From positions 81,874 through 145,873 of the forward strand of contig NZ_MJAH01000013.1 in assembly GCF_001746295.1 (NCBI RefSeq): 64,000 bases of DNA, written 5' to 3'. This DNA is from Streptomyces sp. LUP47B. GTDB taxonomy: Bacteria > Actinomycetota > Actinomycetes > Streptomycetales > Streptomycetaceae. The notes under the pieces are model-generated. The model made no database searches. It had not been told where the DNA came from and saw only the letters and a list, made by a program, of their open reading frames with translations. This document shows, in pieces, positions 1-8,403 of this stretch. Each line of letters opens with the position of its first letter. The first letter of the stretch is position 1. Made by a program: the position numbers and the translations under genes.

Positions 1-33
1 CCGACCCGCACCCGCACAGCCCGCCGCACGGCA

Positions 34-1059
34 TCACCCCCCGTACAGCTCCCGATAAGCCGGCCACACCCCACCCACCCCCTCCACCGACTCCGCCGCC
101 CGCACCGCCCGCACAATCGCCCGCGTCACCACATCCGCCCCCGCCGCGAGCACGGAGTTGAGCGCGAGCGGATCCCCGGCGTCGAGCGACCGCACCCCCG
201 TGGCCAGAGCGAACACCGTGTCGCCGTCGTGCAGCAGGTGCACCGGCCGCACGGCACGCGCGATGCCGTCGTGCGCGGTCCCGGCCACCTTCTGGGCCTG
301 CGCCTTCGACAGTTCCGCGTCGGTGGCCACCACCGCGAGCGTGGTGTTCAGAGGCGGCGGCGCATTCTTCGCCGCGGTCTCGGCGAGCCGCCGGCGCGCG
401 GCCTCATGCACCCGCTCCTCCGGATACCGCACCCGCCCGTCGAACAACTCCCCATACAGAACCCCCGTCTCCGGATCGGACACCGCCCCCACCGCGTTGG
501 CCACCACCAGCGCCGCCACGGAGATCCCCGAGGGCAGGACGACGCTCGCCGTCCCCACCCCGCCCTTCATCGCCCCGACCGCGGCCCCCGTCCCCGCCCC
601 CACACACCCCTCCGGCACCTGCGCGCCGAAGGCACTCGCCGCGGCGGCCTCGACGGCGGCCCGCCCGGTCGCCGCGTCCGGCCGGGCCCGGAAGTCACCG
701 CCGCGCCCCAGGTCGAAGACACACGCGGCAGGCACGACCGGCACCACATGCGAGGGATCCGGCCCCACCCGCACCCCCCGCCCCTGCTCCTCCAGCCAGG
801 CCATCACCCCGGAGGCCGCGTCGAGCCCGTACGCGCTGCCCCCGGTCAGCACGATCGCCTCGACCTTCTGCACCAGGTTGCGCGGATCGAGCGCGTCGGT
901 CTCCTTGGTGCCGGGGCCTCCACCGCGTACGTCCACCGCGGCGACGGCCCCGCCCTCCGGGGCGAGCACGACGGTGGTGCCGGTGAGCCAACCGTCGCCG
1001 GTGCGCGTCGCGTGCCCCACGCGCACCCCGGCGACATCCGTCAGAGCGTCAACTGTCAT
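34..1059 (-). CDS. P1 family (S58, DmpA/NylC-like) peptidase
   Basis: 341-residue N-terminal-nucleophile amidohydrolase of the DmpA/NylC type, which hydrolyses peptide or amide bonds after autocleavage into two chains. The fold signatures are the N-terminal LTDVAGVRVGHAT, the glycine-rich LTGGSAYGLDAASG at about 72-84, and PPLNTTLAVVATD at about 235-247. The Asn238-Thr239 pair sits where NylC cleaves itself, so Thr239 is the likely nucleophile (inference from the family). ATG at 1059 (MTVDALTDV) was chosen because the in-frame extension upstream is only translated repeat DNA. Substrate is unknown; aminopeptidase or endoamidase are both possible. Confidence 0.85.
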   Translation of the reverse strand: MTVDALTDVAGVRVGHATRTGDGWLTGTTVVLAPEGGAVAAVDVRGGGPGTKETDALDPRNLVQKVEAIVLTGGSAYGLDAASGVMAWLEEQGRGVRVGPDPSHVVPVVPAACVFDLGRGGDFRARPDAATGRAAVEAAAASAFGAQVPEGCVGAGTGAAVGAMKGGVGTASVVLPSGISVAALVVANAVGAVSDPETGVLYGELFDGRVRYPEERVHEAARRRLAETAAKNAPPPLNTTLAVVATDAELSKAQAQKVAGTAHDGIARAVRPVHLLHDGDTVFALATGVRSLDAGDPLALNSVLAAGADVVTRAIVRAVRAAESVEGVGGVWPAYRELYGG

Positions 1060-1069
1060 GGAACCAGTC

Positions 1070-1266
1070 TCGTCCAGCCTTGCCGCACGCCTCGGAACCG
1101 GCGGTCCGAAGACCCCGCGGACCGGTCGGACGAATCTCGTCCAGGCCCGCCGCATCCCTCGGAACCGGCGGTCCCAAGGCCCCGCGGACCGGTCGGACGA
1201 ATCGTCCAGGCCCGCTGCACCTATTGGAACCGGCGGTCCGAAGACCCCGCAGACCAGCCGGACGAG
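1070..1266. repeat. Three tandem ~66-bp imperfect direct repeats
   Basis: Three adjacent units begin with TCGTCCAG at 1070, 1137 and 1202 (periods 67 and 65 bp). Each carries the core GGAACCGGCGGTC near its middle and ends in GGACGA. Units 1 and 3 contain the dyad GGTCCG-N9-CGGACC or a close variant, so each copy could fold into a short hairpin. The array fills the gap between two minus-strand genes and ends one base before the stop codon of the ltrA-like gene. It could act as an attenuator or terminator between them, or be a neutral tandem duplication. Confidence 0.8.
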
Positions 1267-1267
1267 G

Positions 1268-2467
1268 TCACGCCGCCCGAACCGGCTCCCCACGCTCCCG
1301 GGCCGCCATCCGCGCGGTCAACGTCGTCCCGGTCACCACCGCCAGCGTCGCCACGATGCCCGCGACCAGCACCGCCCAGTCGCCCAGGAAGGTGCAGCAG
1401 ATCACCAGCAACGCCGTGACCGGCAGCACCAGTTGCTGCGCGATGCCCGCCTTGAAATACCGCGAGTGCAGGACCCAGACGGTCAGCAGATAGAGGGCGG
1501 TCGGCAGGGTCACCGCGGCCGACGCGGCCAGTGTCGAGGTGTGCGCCTTGCCGACGGCCTGTTCCACGGCCACCTCCAGGCCCGCCCCGATCGCGGCGGC
1601 CGACGCGAACACCAGGTAGTGGCCGTATCCCCACAGGAACGCCTGCTTGTTGGAGCGCAGATGGCCGTGGATGGGCACCACGAAGTAGATCCACCAGGCG
1701 GCGAAGACGATCAGCAGTCCGCCCGCGGCGATCGGCAGCAGCTCGTTCAGCGCGTCGTTCTCGTCGATGCCGGACTTCACGGCGACCGTGGCGGCGGCGA
1801 TCGTCTCGCCGAGCACGATGATCGTGAACAGCCCGTACCGTTCCGCGATGTGGTGTGGATGCCACGACGTCGGATGGTCCCTCTCGGCGAAGGGCGGCAC
1901 ACACATCTCCAGGACCGCCATCACCAGGAAGACCCAGGCCCGTCCGCCCTCGGGCAGCACCAGCAGCCCCAGCCAGCCGACCTGGCACAGCAGCACGCCG
2001 AACACGTACCGCAGGGCCATCGTCCGCTCCGGGCCCTCGCTCGAACGCGCCACCCGCAGCCACTGCGTGATCAGCGCCATCCGCATGATCACATAGCCCG
2101 CCAGCACGGCCAGGAACTCGTGGTCCTCGAACGCCCGGGGCACCCCGGCCGCCAGCACCAGGACACCGGCGATCTGCACCAGGGTCACGACCCGGTAGAG
2201 CACGTCGTCGTTGTCGTACGCCGAGGCGAACCACGTGAAGTTCATCCACGCCCACCAGATGGCGAAGAAGAGCATCGCGTAGTTGAGGATCCCCTCGCCG
2301 GCGTGGCCCTCGGCGATGGCGTGCACGAGGGCCACGCCCGCCTGGGCGATGGCCACGACGAAGCACAGGTCGAAGAAGAGCTCCAGCGGCGAGGCGACCC
2401 TGTGGGCCTCGTCCCGGCCGCGGGCGGTGAGTCTGCGCAGTGGACTGTGTGTCGGACTGGACGTCAT
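1268..2467 (-). CDS. Low temperature requirement protein A (LtrA) family membrane protein
   Basis: 399-residue polytopic membrane protein with about ten hydrophobic segments. It begins with the family motif SPLELFFDLCFVVAIAQAG (about 26-44) and has WWAWMNFTWFASAYDNDD (about 91-108), both typical of LtrA (named from Listeria low-temperature mutants). Biochemical function of the family is not established. It is the only gene in its transcription unit: the neighbour at 2581 is divergent and the peptidase downstream is separated by the tandem repeats. Confidence 0.85.
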   Translation of the reverse strand: MTSSPTHSPLRRLTARGRDEAHRVASPLELFFDLCFVVAIAQAGVALVHAIAEGHAGEGILNYAMLFFAIWWAWMNFTWFASAYDNDDVLYRVVTLVQIAGVLVLAAGVPRAFEDHEFLAVLAGYVIMRMALITQWLRVARSSEGPERTMALRYVFGVLLCQVGWLGLLVLPEGGRAWVFLVMAVLEMCVPPFAERDHPTSWHPHHIAERYGLFTIIVLGETIAAATVAVKSGIDENDALNELLPIAAGGLLIVFAAWWIYFVVPIHGHLRSNKQAFLWGYGHYLVFASAAAIGAGLEVAVEQAVGKAHTSTLAASAAVTLPTALYLLTVWVLHSRYFKAGIAQQLVLPVTALLVICCTFLGDWAVLVAGIVATLAVVTGTTLTARMAARERGEPVRAA

Positions 2468-2580
2468 GGCTCAAGCACAGCAGATGCCGACCGGAAATTC
2501 CCTTGCGCCCCCTCACGAGCTGCCCGGGCGCGGTATCTGCGGCATACGAGCCGTCGGGACCGCTGCCGTACCCTGGACCG

Positions 2581-2757
2581 GTGAGCACCGCCCCCGACCC
2601 CACGCCCTCCGAGCCCAAGGCCGCGCTGGTCTTCGACGATCCGCTGGACCAGCAGTCCCCGGACGACACCGACCGAGGCTGGGGCGACCGGCCGCGCACC
2701 GACAGCGCGGCCGACCTGAAGCGCTTCCTCGACGAGAAGCCGCCCCACCACCTCTGA
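2581..2757 (+). CDS. Small conserved hydrophilic protein (58 aa)
   Basis: Short acidic protein starting at GTG 2581 (VSTAPDPTPSEP), with DDPLDQQSPDDTDRGWGD in the middle and DLKRFLDEKPPHHL at the C-terminus. No signal peptide or membrane segment. Proteins of this type recur as unannotated small ORFs in Streptomyces genomes (recollection, not searched). No function is assigned. Upstream in-frame ATG 2440 lies inside the 5' end of the divergent LtrA gene and is unlikely. Confidence 0.65.
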   Translation: MSTAPDPTPSEPKAALVFDDPLDQQSPDDTDRGWGDRPRTDSAADLKRFLDEKPPHHL

Positions 2758-2779
2758 GCGCGGCGCCCGGCCCGGCTCG

Positions 2780-3247
2780 CTAACGCCCGTCGTGGCCCGA
2801 GCCCCGCTGAGCGACCAGGGCGTCGCGGATCTCCTTGAGGACCTCCAGCTCGGTCACCTCGATGATCTCGTGCGTGCCCTCCTTCGCCTTCCGGCGGGCC
2901 TCCATCCGAGCCAGGTACTTCGACATCGGCAGGACCATCAGGAAGTAGACGACGGCCGCCGTGATGAGGAAGGTGAGCGTCGCGCCGAGGACCGAGCCCC
3001 AGAGGATCCGGACCCCTTCCGCGCTGGCGCCGGTTCCTGTGCACGGGCCCTTGAGGCACGAGCTGTAACCGTCGAGGTTCTTCGTCCCGATCGTCCCCAC
3101 CAGCGGGTTGATGATTCCCTTCACCACCGAGTTGACGATGTTGGTGAAGGCGGCGCCGATGACCACCGCGACAGCCAGATCGACGACGTTCCCGCGCATC
3201 AGAAAGGCCTTGAAGCCCTCCAGGACGCTCGGCTTCTTCTCGCTCAC
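2780..3247 (-). CDS. mscL: Large-conductance mechanosensitive channel MscL
   Basis: 155 residues, typical of actinobacterial MscL. The N-terminal amphipathic helix and TM1 read GFKAFLMRGNVVDLAVAVV (about 11-29), followed by the glycine/valine-rich pore helix and a periplasmic loop containing NLDGYSSCLKG. TM2 is near residues 87-105 and a charged cytoplasmic tail ends the protein. It opens under membrane tension to release solutes on osmotic downshock. The periplasmic loop has two cysteines (CLKGPC), possibly a disulfide. Confidence 0.95.
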   Translation of the reverse strand: MSEKKPSVLEGFKAFLMRGNVVDLAVAVVIGAAFTNIVNSVVKGIINPLVGTIGTKNLDGYSSCLKGPCTGTGASAEGVRILWGSVLGATLTFLITAAVVYFLMVLPMSKYLARMEARRKAKEGTHEIIEVTELEVLKEIRDALVAQRGSGHDGR

Positions 3248-3385
3248 CTAGAGGCCTCTTCTCGCACGCACAGGTTCTGGAACAAACAGCTCCGCAACCT
3301 ACGTCAACGCGAGGTGACCCTGTCCAATTGGGTCGCACGAAAAGGGCCCTTGACCGAAACTCCCGCAACGGACAGGCGGCACGGC

Positions 3386-3922
3386 TCAACACAGCGTCAC
3401 CGCCAGCCGTGCCGTCGCGCTCGCGCCCGCGAGACGTGCCGCCGTCGACCGCGGCACCGAGAGCACGACCAGCGCCCCGCCCTCGGTCACACCGTCCAGC
3501 GGCTCAGGCACCTTCGTCACCCGCGCCCCGCGCGCGACCACCCGGGCATCCCCGCCCAGCGCCGACTCCTCGGCGGCGATGACGTCCACCCGGTCCCCGG
3601 GGCGCAGCAGCCGGACCGTCGCGGCGTCGGCGATCCGCACCGGCGCCGACACCGTCTCCACGGCACGGTGCTCGCGTACCGGTTCGGTCGCCGGATGCCC
3701 CCGCGCCCCGTCGGCGCCCCGCGGGCCCGCCGCCACCAGCGCGGCCGCGGTGACGGCCAGGCCGAGGGCCAGGGCGCGCCCGCGGTGCCGTACGAACCGC
3801 CGTAGCTGCCGGCGCCCGCCGCGCACCCGCACCGGCGCGAAATGCGGGACCTCGCAGGTCGGGGGAGCGTCGGTACCCAGCGGGAGGGGGACGAGGGGAG
3901 AGGGGGACGGAGCGAAGGACAT
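3386..3922 (-). CDS. RcpC/CpaB-like SAF-domain protein
   Basis: 178 residues from ATG 3922; an in-frame start at 3964 is possible. A basic stretch (RGGRRQLRRFVRHRGRA) precedes one hydrophobic anchor (ALALGLAVTAAALVAAG). The exported domain includes SAPVRIADAATVRLLRPGDR and VDVIAAEE, which resembles the SAF/RcpC domain of Flp pilus assembly CpaB proteins. No other tad/flp pilus genes lie nearby, so a pilus role is only a family-level guess. Confidence 0.65.
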   Translation of the reverse strand: MSFAPSPSPLVPLPLGTDAPPTCEVPHFAPVRVRGGRRQLRRFVRHRGRALALGLAVTAAALVAAGPRGADGARGHPATEPVREHRAVETVSAPVRIADAATVRLLRPGDRVDVIAAEESALGGDARVVARGARVTKVPEPLDGVTEGGALVVLSVPRSTAARLAGASATARLAVTLC

Positions 3923-4055
3923 GAGGACCACCACCAGCGACGAGACATCGGCTTGCGATGCCACGATGCGGCTTCGCGCCGGATCCCGCCGAGGCCGGTG
4001 GACTACCCACCGGTTGTGGAAAACTCCCTCACCCGAACGAGAACTTCCGTCGCCG

Positions 4056-4889
4056 TTACGGCAGTTCGAAGCCCGGATTCATCCCGCCCAGCGCGTTCAC
4101 GCACAGGCAGTCCCGCTCCTCGTTCGAAGGCAGCGCCGCCACCGCGTCGAACAGCACGCCCCGCAGCCGGTCCACGTTCGCCGCGAACACCCGCAGCACC
4201 TCGTCGTGCGAGACACCCTCGCCGGTCTCGGCGCCCGCGTCGAGATCGGTGACCAGGGTCAACGACGTGTAGCAGAGCTCCAGTTCACGGGCGAGCGCTG
4301 CCTCGGGGTGGCCGGTCATGCCCACCACCGACCAGCCCTGGGCCTGGTGCCACACCGACTCGGCGCGGGTCGAGAACCGCGGCCCCTCGATCACGACGAG
4401 CGTGCCGCCGTCCACCGCCTCCCAGTCCCGCCCACGGGCGGCCTTCAGCGCGGCCGCCCGCCCGGTAGGGCAGTACGGGTCGGCCAGCGACACGTGCACC
4501 ACGTTCGGCTCACCGCCGCCCGGCAGCGGCAGCCCGTCGAAGTACGTTCCCACCCGGGACTTCGTACGGTCGACCAGCTGGTCCGGCACGAGCAGCGTGC
4601 CCGGGCCGTACTCGGGGCGCAGCCCGCCCACCGCGCACGGACCGAGGACCTGCCGTGCCCCCACCGACCTGAGCGCCCACAGATTGGCCCGGTAGTTGAT
4701 CCGGTGCGGCGGCAGATGGTGACCGCGCCCGTGCCGGGGCAGGAAGGCGACCCGTCGGCCGGCGACCTCGCCGAGGAAGAGGGAGTCACTGGGCGGTCCG
4801 TAGGGGGTCTCCACCTCGACCTCGGTCACGTCCTCGAGGAACGAGTAGAAGCCGGAGCCGCCGATTACGCCGATCTCTGCGTTCGCCAT
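4056..4889 (-). CDS. mtnP: S-methyl-5'-thioadenosine phosphorylase family protein
   Basis: 277-residue purine nucleoside phosphorylase (MTAP/PNP family 2). It phosphorolyses 5'-methylthioadenosine (or the inosine analogue) to the base and 5-methylthioribose-1-phosphate for methionine salvage. Visible signatures are GVIGGSGFYSF at the N-terminus, the phosphate/ribose motif LPRHGRGHHLPPHRINYRAN (about 59-78), GMTGHPEAALAREL and TDLDAG. The start MANAEIG at 4889 fits the family; an in-frame GTG lies just upstream. MTAP versus MTIP specificity cannot be decided by eye. Confidence 0.88.
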   Translation of the reverse strand: MANAEIGVIGGSGFYSFLEDVTEVEVETPYGPPSDSLFLGEVAGRRVAFLPRHGRGHHLPPHRINYRANLWALRSVGARQVLGPCAVGGLRPEYGPGTLLVPDQLVDRTKSRVGTYFDGLPLPGGGEPNVVHVSLADPYCPTGRAAALKAARGRDWEAVDGGTLVVIEGPRFSTRAESVWHQAQGWSVVGMTGHPEAALARELELCYTSLTLVTDLDAGAETGEGVSHDEVLRVFAANVDRLRGVLFDAVAALPSNEERDCLCVNALGGMNPGFELP

Positions 4890-4946
4890 GACCAGCACAG
4901 TATCCGGCCCCGGAAACCCGCGGCGGCCGGGCTCGGGAAACACCGA

Positions 4947-4976
4947 GGACCCCGCCGTCGTACGACGGCGGGGTCC
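4947..4976. terminator. 30-bp perfect palindrome between fmdB-like gene and mtnP
   Basis: Perfect dyad: the left arm GGACCCCGCCGTCGT is followed directly by its complement, with GTAC at the centre. It lies after the minus-strand stop at 4989 and before the mtnP start at 4889, so it probably terminates or attenuates the FmdB transcript. There is no T-run, as is common for Streptomyces terminators. Confidence 0.65.
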
Positions 4977-4988
4977 CGGAAGTGAGAC

Positions 4989-5327
4989 CTACGCGGCGGA
5001 GCTGCTGCTGGACGAGGAGCCCGAGCTCGACGACTTCGAGTCCGAGGAGGACGAGGAAGAAGACGAGGGCGACGAAGACGACTCGGACGACGACGAGGTG
5101 GACGTCGACGGCTTCGAGGACGACGACGCCGGGGAGCTGCTCGACGAGGAGCCGCGGCTGTCGTTGCGGTAGAAACCGGAGCCCTTGAAGACGATGCCGA
5201 CCGCGGAGAACACCTTCTTGAGGCGACCCTGGCAGTTGGGGCACTCGGTCAGAGCGTCGTCGGTGAACTTCTGCACCGCCTCGAGGCCCTCGCCGCACTC
5301 GGTGCACTGGTACTGGTAGGTGGGCAC
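4989..5327 (-). CDS. FmdB family zinc-ribbon protein with serine-rich tail
   Basis: 112 residues from GTG 5327 (VPTYQYQCTECG), preceded by a strong AGGAGG Shine-Dalgarno. Residues 1-50 form the FmdB zinc ribbon: CTECG and CPNCQ supply four metal-binding cysteines. After FKGSGFYRND the remaining 45-50 residues are almost all serine with a few Pro, Lys, Asp and Thr, a low-complexity tail likely to be disordered. FmdB proteins are named from putative regulators linked to formamidase/amidase genes; the true role is unclear. Transcription is probably under HrcA control through the CIRCE element overlapping the leader. Confidence 0.85.
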   Translation of the reverse strand: MPTYQYQCTECGEGLEAVQKFTDDALTECPNCQGRLKKVFSAVGIVFKGSGFYRNDSRGSSSSSSPASSSSKPSTSTSSSSESSSSPSSSSSSSSDSKSSSSGSSSSSSSAA

Positions 5328-5337
5328 TGTCTTCCTC

Positions 5338-5364
5338 CTGGCACTCTCACTCAATGAGTGCTAA
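5338..5364 (-). promoter_or_regulatory. CIRCE element (predicted HrcA operator)
   Basis: On the minus strand the sequence reads TTAGCACTC, nine bases, then GAGTGCCAG. The CIRCE consensus is TTAGCACTC-N9-GAGTGCTAA: the first arm is perfect, the second differs at two terminal positions, and the spacer is exactly nine. The second arm abuts the AGGAGG ribosome site of the FmdB gene, the usual CIRCE location between promoter and start codon. Confidence 0.85.
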
Positions 5365-5394
5365 CGATGGTCCATAGTGACGTATTCCCGGGGA

Positions 5395-6663
5395 TCAGTC
5401 CACTGCCACCGGCACTCGGTGACCGATGCCACGTGCGACGGTCCGGGCGCGGGGCCGCGCCACGAGGTGTGAACGCAGCGCCAGCAGCGTCGCCAGGGCG
5501 AGCAGCGTGCCCCCCATCGGCACCAGGAACCCGGCGCCGCCCCAGAAGCGGTCCTCCAGCTGTCCGGCGATCGTGACGGCGGCCGCCTGGCCGAGTGCCA
5601 CCGCGCCGGTCAGCCAGGTGAAGGCCTCGGTGCGGGCGCCTGCCGGGACCAGGCTCTCGACGAGGGTGTAGCCGGTGATCAGGGCGGGCGCGATGCACAT
5701 GCCGACCAGGAGGCCGAGGCCGGCCAGGACGAGCACCGAGTGCGCGGCCCACAGGCCGGAGGCCGTCAGCGCGAGGGCGCCGTATCCGAGGAGCAGGCGC
5801 CGCTGGGGGGCCACCTTCCAAGCGATGGCGCCGCAGACCAGGCCGGAGAGCATGTTTCCCGCGGCGAAGACGCCGTACAGGACGCCGTTCAGTCCGGGTT
5901 CGCCGATCGACTCGCTGAACGCGGCCAGCGAGACCTGCATGCCGCCGAAGACGGAACCGATGCCGAGGAACGTCACGATCAGGACCCGCACCCCGGGGAT
6001 GCGCAGTGCCGAGGCGTGCTCCACGCGTGCGTGCCCGTCGAGGGCCGTGACCGACGGCTGCGTGCTCTTCTGCGCGGCGAACAGCAGGCCGCCGAGCAGG
6101 GTCAGGGACGCCTCCGTCAGCAGGCCCGCGGCCGGGTGCACGGCGGTGCACAGCGCGGTGGCGAGCAGCGGGCCGAAGACGAAGGTCAGCTCGTCCGTGA
6201 CGGACTCGAAGGCCGCCGCCGTGGTCATCAGGGGCGAGCCCTGCAGCTTCACGCCCCAGCGGGCGCGCACCATGGGCCCGATCTGCGGCACCGAGGCACC
6301 CGTGGGCACGGCCGCCGCGAACAACGCCCACAGGGGCGCGTGCGCGAGGGCGAGGGCCGTCAGGGACAGGCCCGAAAGGGTGTGCACGAGCACGCCGGGG
6401 ATCAGCACGGCGCGCTGACCCCAGCGGTCCGCGAGACGGCCGCTGTAGGGCGCGAACAGTGCCATGGCGACACCGGTGACGGCCGCGACGGCGCCCGCCG
6501 CGCCGTACGAGCCGGTGGTGTGCTGCACGAGCAGCACGAGGGAAAGGGTGAGCATCGCGAACGGCTGGCGCGCCGCGAAGCCGGGGAGCAGGAACGTCCA
6601 GGCGCCGCGGGTACGCAGCAGCTGCCCGTATCCCGGGCGGGAGGAGGTGACCGTGGATGCCAC
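5395..6663 (-). CDS. MFS transporter
   Basis: 422-residue major facilitator with about twelve hydrophobic segments starting at AWTFLLPGFAARQPFAM. The loop signature GRLADRWGQRAVLIPG (about 74-89) matches the conserved G-x-L-a-D-r-x-G-r/q motif between TM2 and TM3. The translation starts at GTG 6663. No substrate can be inferred; neighbours are unrelated. The 200-bp leader contains small hairpins (6698-6713, six-base arms CCCCTT/AAGGGG; 6799-6815, arms CTCTGC/GCAGAG). Confidence 0.85.
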   Translation of the reverse strand: MASTVTSSRPGYGQLLRTRGAWTFLLPGFAARQPFAMLTLSLVLLVQHTTGSYGAAGAVAAVTGVAMALFAPYSGRLADRWGQRAVLIPGVLVHTLSGLSLTALALAHAPLWALFAAAVPTGASVPQIGPMVRARWGVKLQGSPLMTTAAAFESVTDELTFVFGPLLATALCTAVHPAAGLLTEASLTLLGGLLFAAQKSTQPSVTALDGHARVEHASALRIPGVRVLIVTFLGIGSVFGGMQVSLAAFSESIGEPGLNGVLYGVFAAGNMLSGLVCGAIAWKVAPQRRLLLGYGALALTASGLWAAHSVLVLAGLGLLVGMCIAPALITGYTLVESLVPAGARTEAFTWLTGAVALGQAAAVTIAGQLEDRFWGGAGFLVPMGGTLLALATLLALRSHLVARPRARTVARGIGHRVPVAVD

Positions 6664-6867
6664 GGCCCGTGCCTTTCTGCCGCCTGGTAGCGCGGCTCCC
6701 CTTCCAAAAGGGGCGGCGCCGAGAGCTGTCCTCTTGCGCGGACTGCGGTAGATGCCGGACTGCTCAGGGACGTCTCGGCCGCCATACGGTCGCGCCAGCT
6801 CTGCGTCAGGCAGAGTTGGTTCGATCAGGGGTGCGAGCTCATCGTACAGGGGACGCGTAACACGCTC

Positions 6868-8403
6868 TTAACGTGTGCGGTCGGCGCCGTCCGTACCCAG
6901 CCAGTCGGCCAGCTTGCCGCCGTGGCCCACCGCGCGCAGCCGCCGTTCCGCGGCGTCGCGGACCGGGTCGGTGGTGACGACGAGCAGTTCGTCCCCGCGC
7001 CGCAGCACCGTGGTGGGCAGCGGAACGAACGATTTTCCCTCGCGGACGACGAGGGTGACCGCGGCCCCCGGCGGCAGCCGCAGCTCGTTCACCTCGACGC
7101 CGTGCATCCGGGACCCCTCGGGGATCGCGACGGACAGCAGGTGTCCGCGCAGCCGCTCCAGGGGCGCCGACTCGATGCCGAGGTCGGCGGCCTCGGCGTC
7201 CCCGCCCAGACTCAGCTTGCGTGCCAGCCAGGGCAGCGTCGGACCCTGCACGAGGGTGTAGACGACGACCAGGACGAAGACGATGTTGAAGATGCGACGG
7301 CTGCTCTCGACACCGCTCACCATGGGGATCGTCGCCAGGATGATGGGCACGGCGCCGCGCAGTCCGGCCCAGGACATGAGCGTCTGCTCCTGCCAGGGCA
7401 CCCGGAACGGCGTCAGGCACAGCACGACGCTCAGGGGCCGCGCCACCATGGTCAGCACCAGCCCGATGACGAGCCCGGGCAGCACGTCGTCGCCCAGCTC
7501 GTGCGGGGTGACCAGCAGCCCCAGCAGGACGAACATGCCGATCTGGGCGATCCAGCCGAGCCCGTCGGCGAAGCCGCGGGTGGCAGGCCAGTGCGGCAGC
7601 TTGGCGTTGCCCATCGCCATGGCGGCGAGATAGACCGCGAGGAAGCCGCTGCCGTGTGCCAGCGCGCCGGCCGCGTACGCGGTGACGGCGATCGCCATGA
7701 CCGCGATCGGATAGAGGCCGGAGGCGGGCAGGGCGACGTGCCTGAGGCCCCAGGAGCCCAGCCAGCCCACCGCGATGCCGATGGCCGCGCCGATGGCCAG
7801 TTCCAGGGTTATCTCGCCGATCAGCGTGTACCAGTGCTCGACCGGGCCCGCCTGGGAGAAGGCGACCACCAGGATGACCACCGGGGCGTCGTTGAATCCG
7901 GACTCCGCCTCCAGCGTGCCCGTCACGCGCGTGGGGAGCGGGATCTTGCGCAGCACCGAGAAGACCGCCGCCGCGTCCGTCGAGGAGACGACCGCCCCGA
8001 TGATGAGCGCCTGACGCCACTCGAGGTCGATCAGGTAGTGCGCGGCCGTCGCCGTGACCCCGACGCTCACCGCGACCCCGCCCAGCGCCAGCGCGGTGGC
8101 GGCCGGCAGGACCGGCCTGATCTCCTTCCACTTCGTGCCGAGGCCGCCCTCGGCCAGGATCACGACCAGGGCCGCGTACCCGATGACCTGGGTCAGTTCG
8201 GCGTTGTCGAAGTGGATGTCGCCGATGCCGTCCTGGCCCATGGCGATTCCGATCCCCAGGTACACGAGCAGGCTGGGGAGTCCGCTTCGCGAGGAGATCC
8301 GGACCGCTGCCACGGCGACGAGCAGGACGAGCGAGCAGACGAAGAGGAGCTGGTTGAGGTGGTGGACAGTCAGCGGCCGTTCCCTTCCCTGGCTCACCCG
8401 CAT
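6868..8403 (-). CDS. Potassium/proton antiporter, CPA1 (NhaP2-like) with RCK_C domain
   Basis: About 511 residues. Residues 1-400 are a CPA1 exchanger with twelve or more membrane segments and the ion-site motifs STDAAAVFSVLRK and ESGFNDAPVVILV. The last ~100 residues (LSVAIPEGSRMHGVEVNELR onward, then VVREGKSFVPLP and RRGDELLVV) form a TrkA-C/RCK_C regulatory domain. This layout fits NhaP2/CvrA K+(Na+)/H+ antiporters. ATG 8403 or the adjacent GTG 8406 could start it; the conserved region begins at TVHHLNQLLF. Confidence 0.88.
   Translation of the reverse strand: MRVSQGRERPLTVHHLNQLLFVCSLVLLVAVAAVRISSRSGLPSLLVYLGIGIAMGQDGIGDIHFDNAELTQVIGYAALVVILAEGGLGTKWKEIRPVLPAATALALGGVAVSVGVTATAAHYLIDLEWRQALIIGAVVSSTDAAAVFSVLRKIPLPTRVTGTLEAESGFNDAPVVILVVAFSQAGPVEHWYTLIGEITLELAIGAAIGIAVGWLGSWGLRHVALPASGLYPIAVMAIAVTAYAAGALAHGSGFLAVYLAAMAMGNAKLPHWPATRGFADGLGWIAQIGMFVLLGLLVTPHELGDDVLPGLVIGLVLTMVARPLSVVLCLTPFRVPWQEQTLMSWAGLRGAVPIILATIPMVSGVESSRRIFNIVFVLVVVYTLVQGPTLPWLARKLSLGGDAEAADLGIESAPLERLRGHLLSVAIPEGSRMHGVEVNELRLPPGAAVTLVVREGKSFVPLPTTVLRRGDELLVVTTDPVRDAAERRLRAVGHGGKLADWLGTDGADRTR

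Noticed and set aside
158-2584. Long plus-strand open frame of ~800 codons across the first 2.6 kb
   Set aside because: It is antisense to the peptidase and LtrA genes, is Arg/Pro/Ser-rich with no motif, and arises from high-GC codon bias.
6664-6820. Possible T-box or other riboswitch upstream of the MFS gene (TGGTAGCGCGG and two small hairpins)
   Set aside because: The T-box-like string reads on the strand opposite to the only downstream gene, and no specifier stem is visible.
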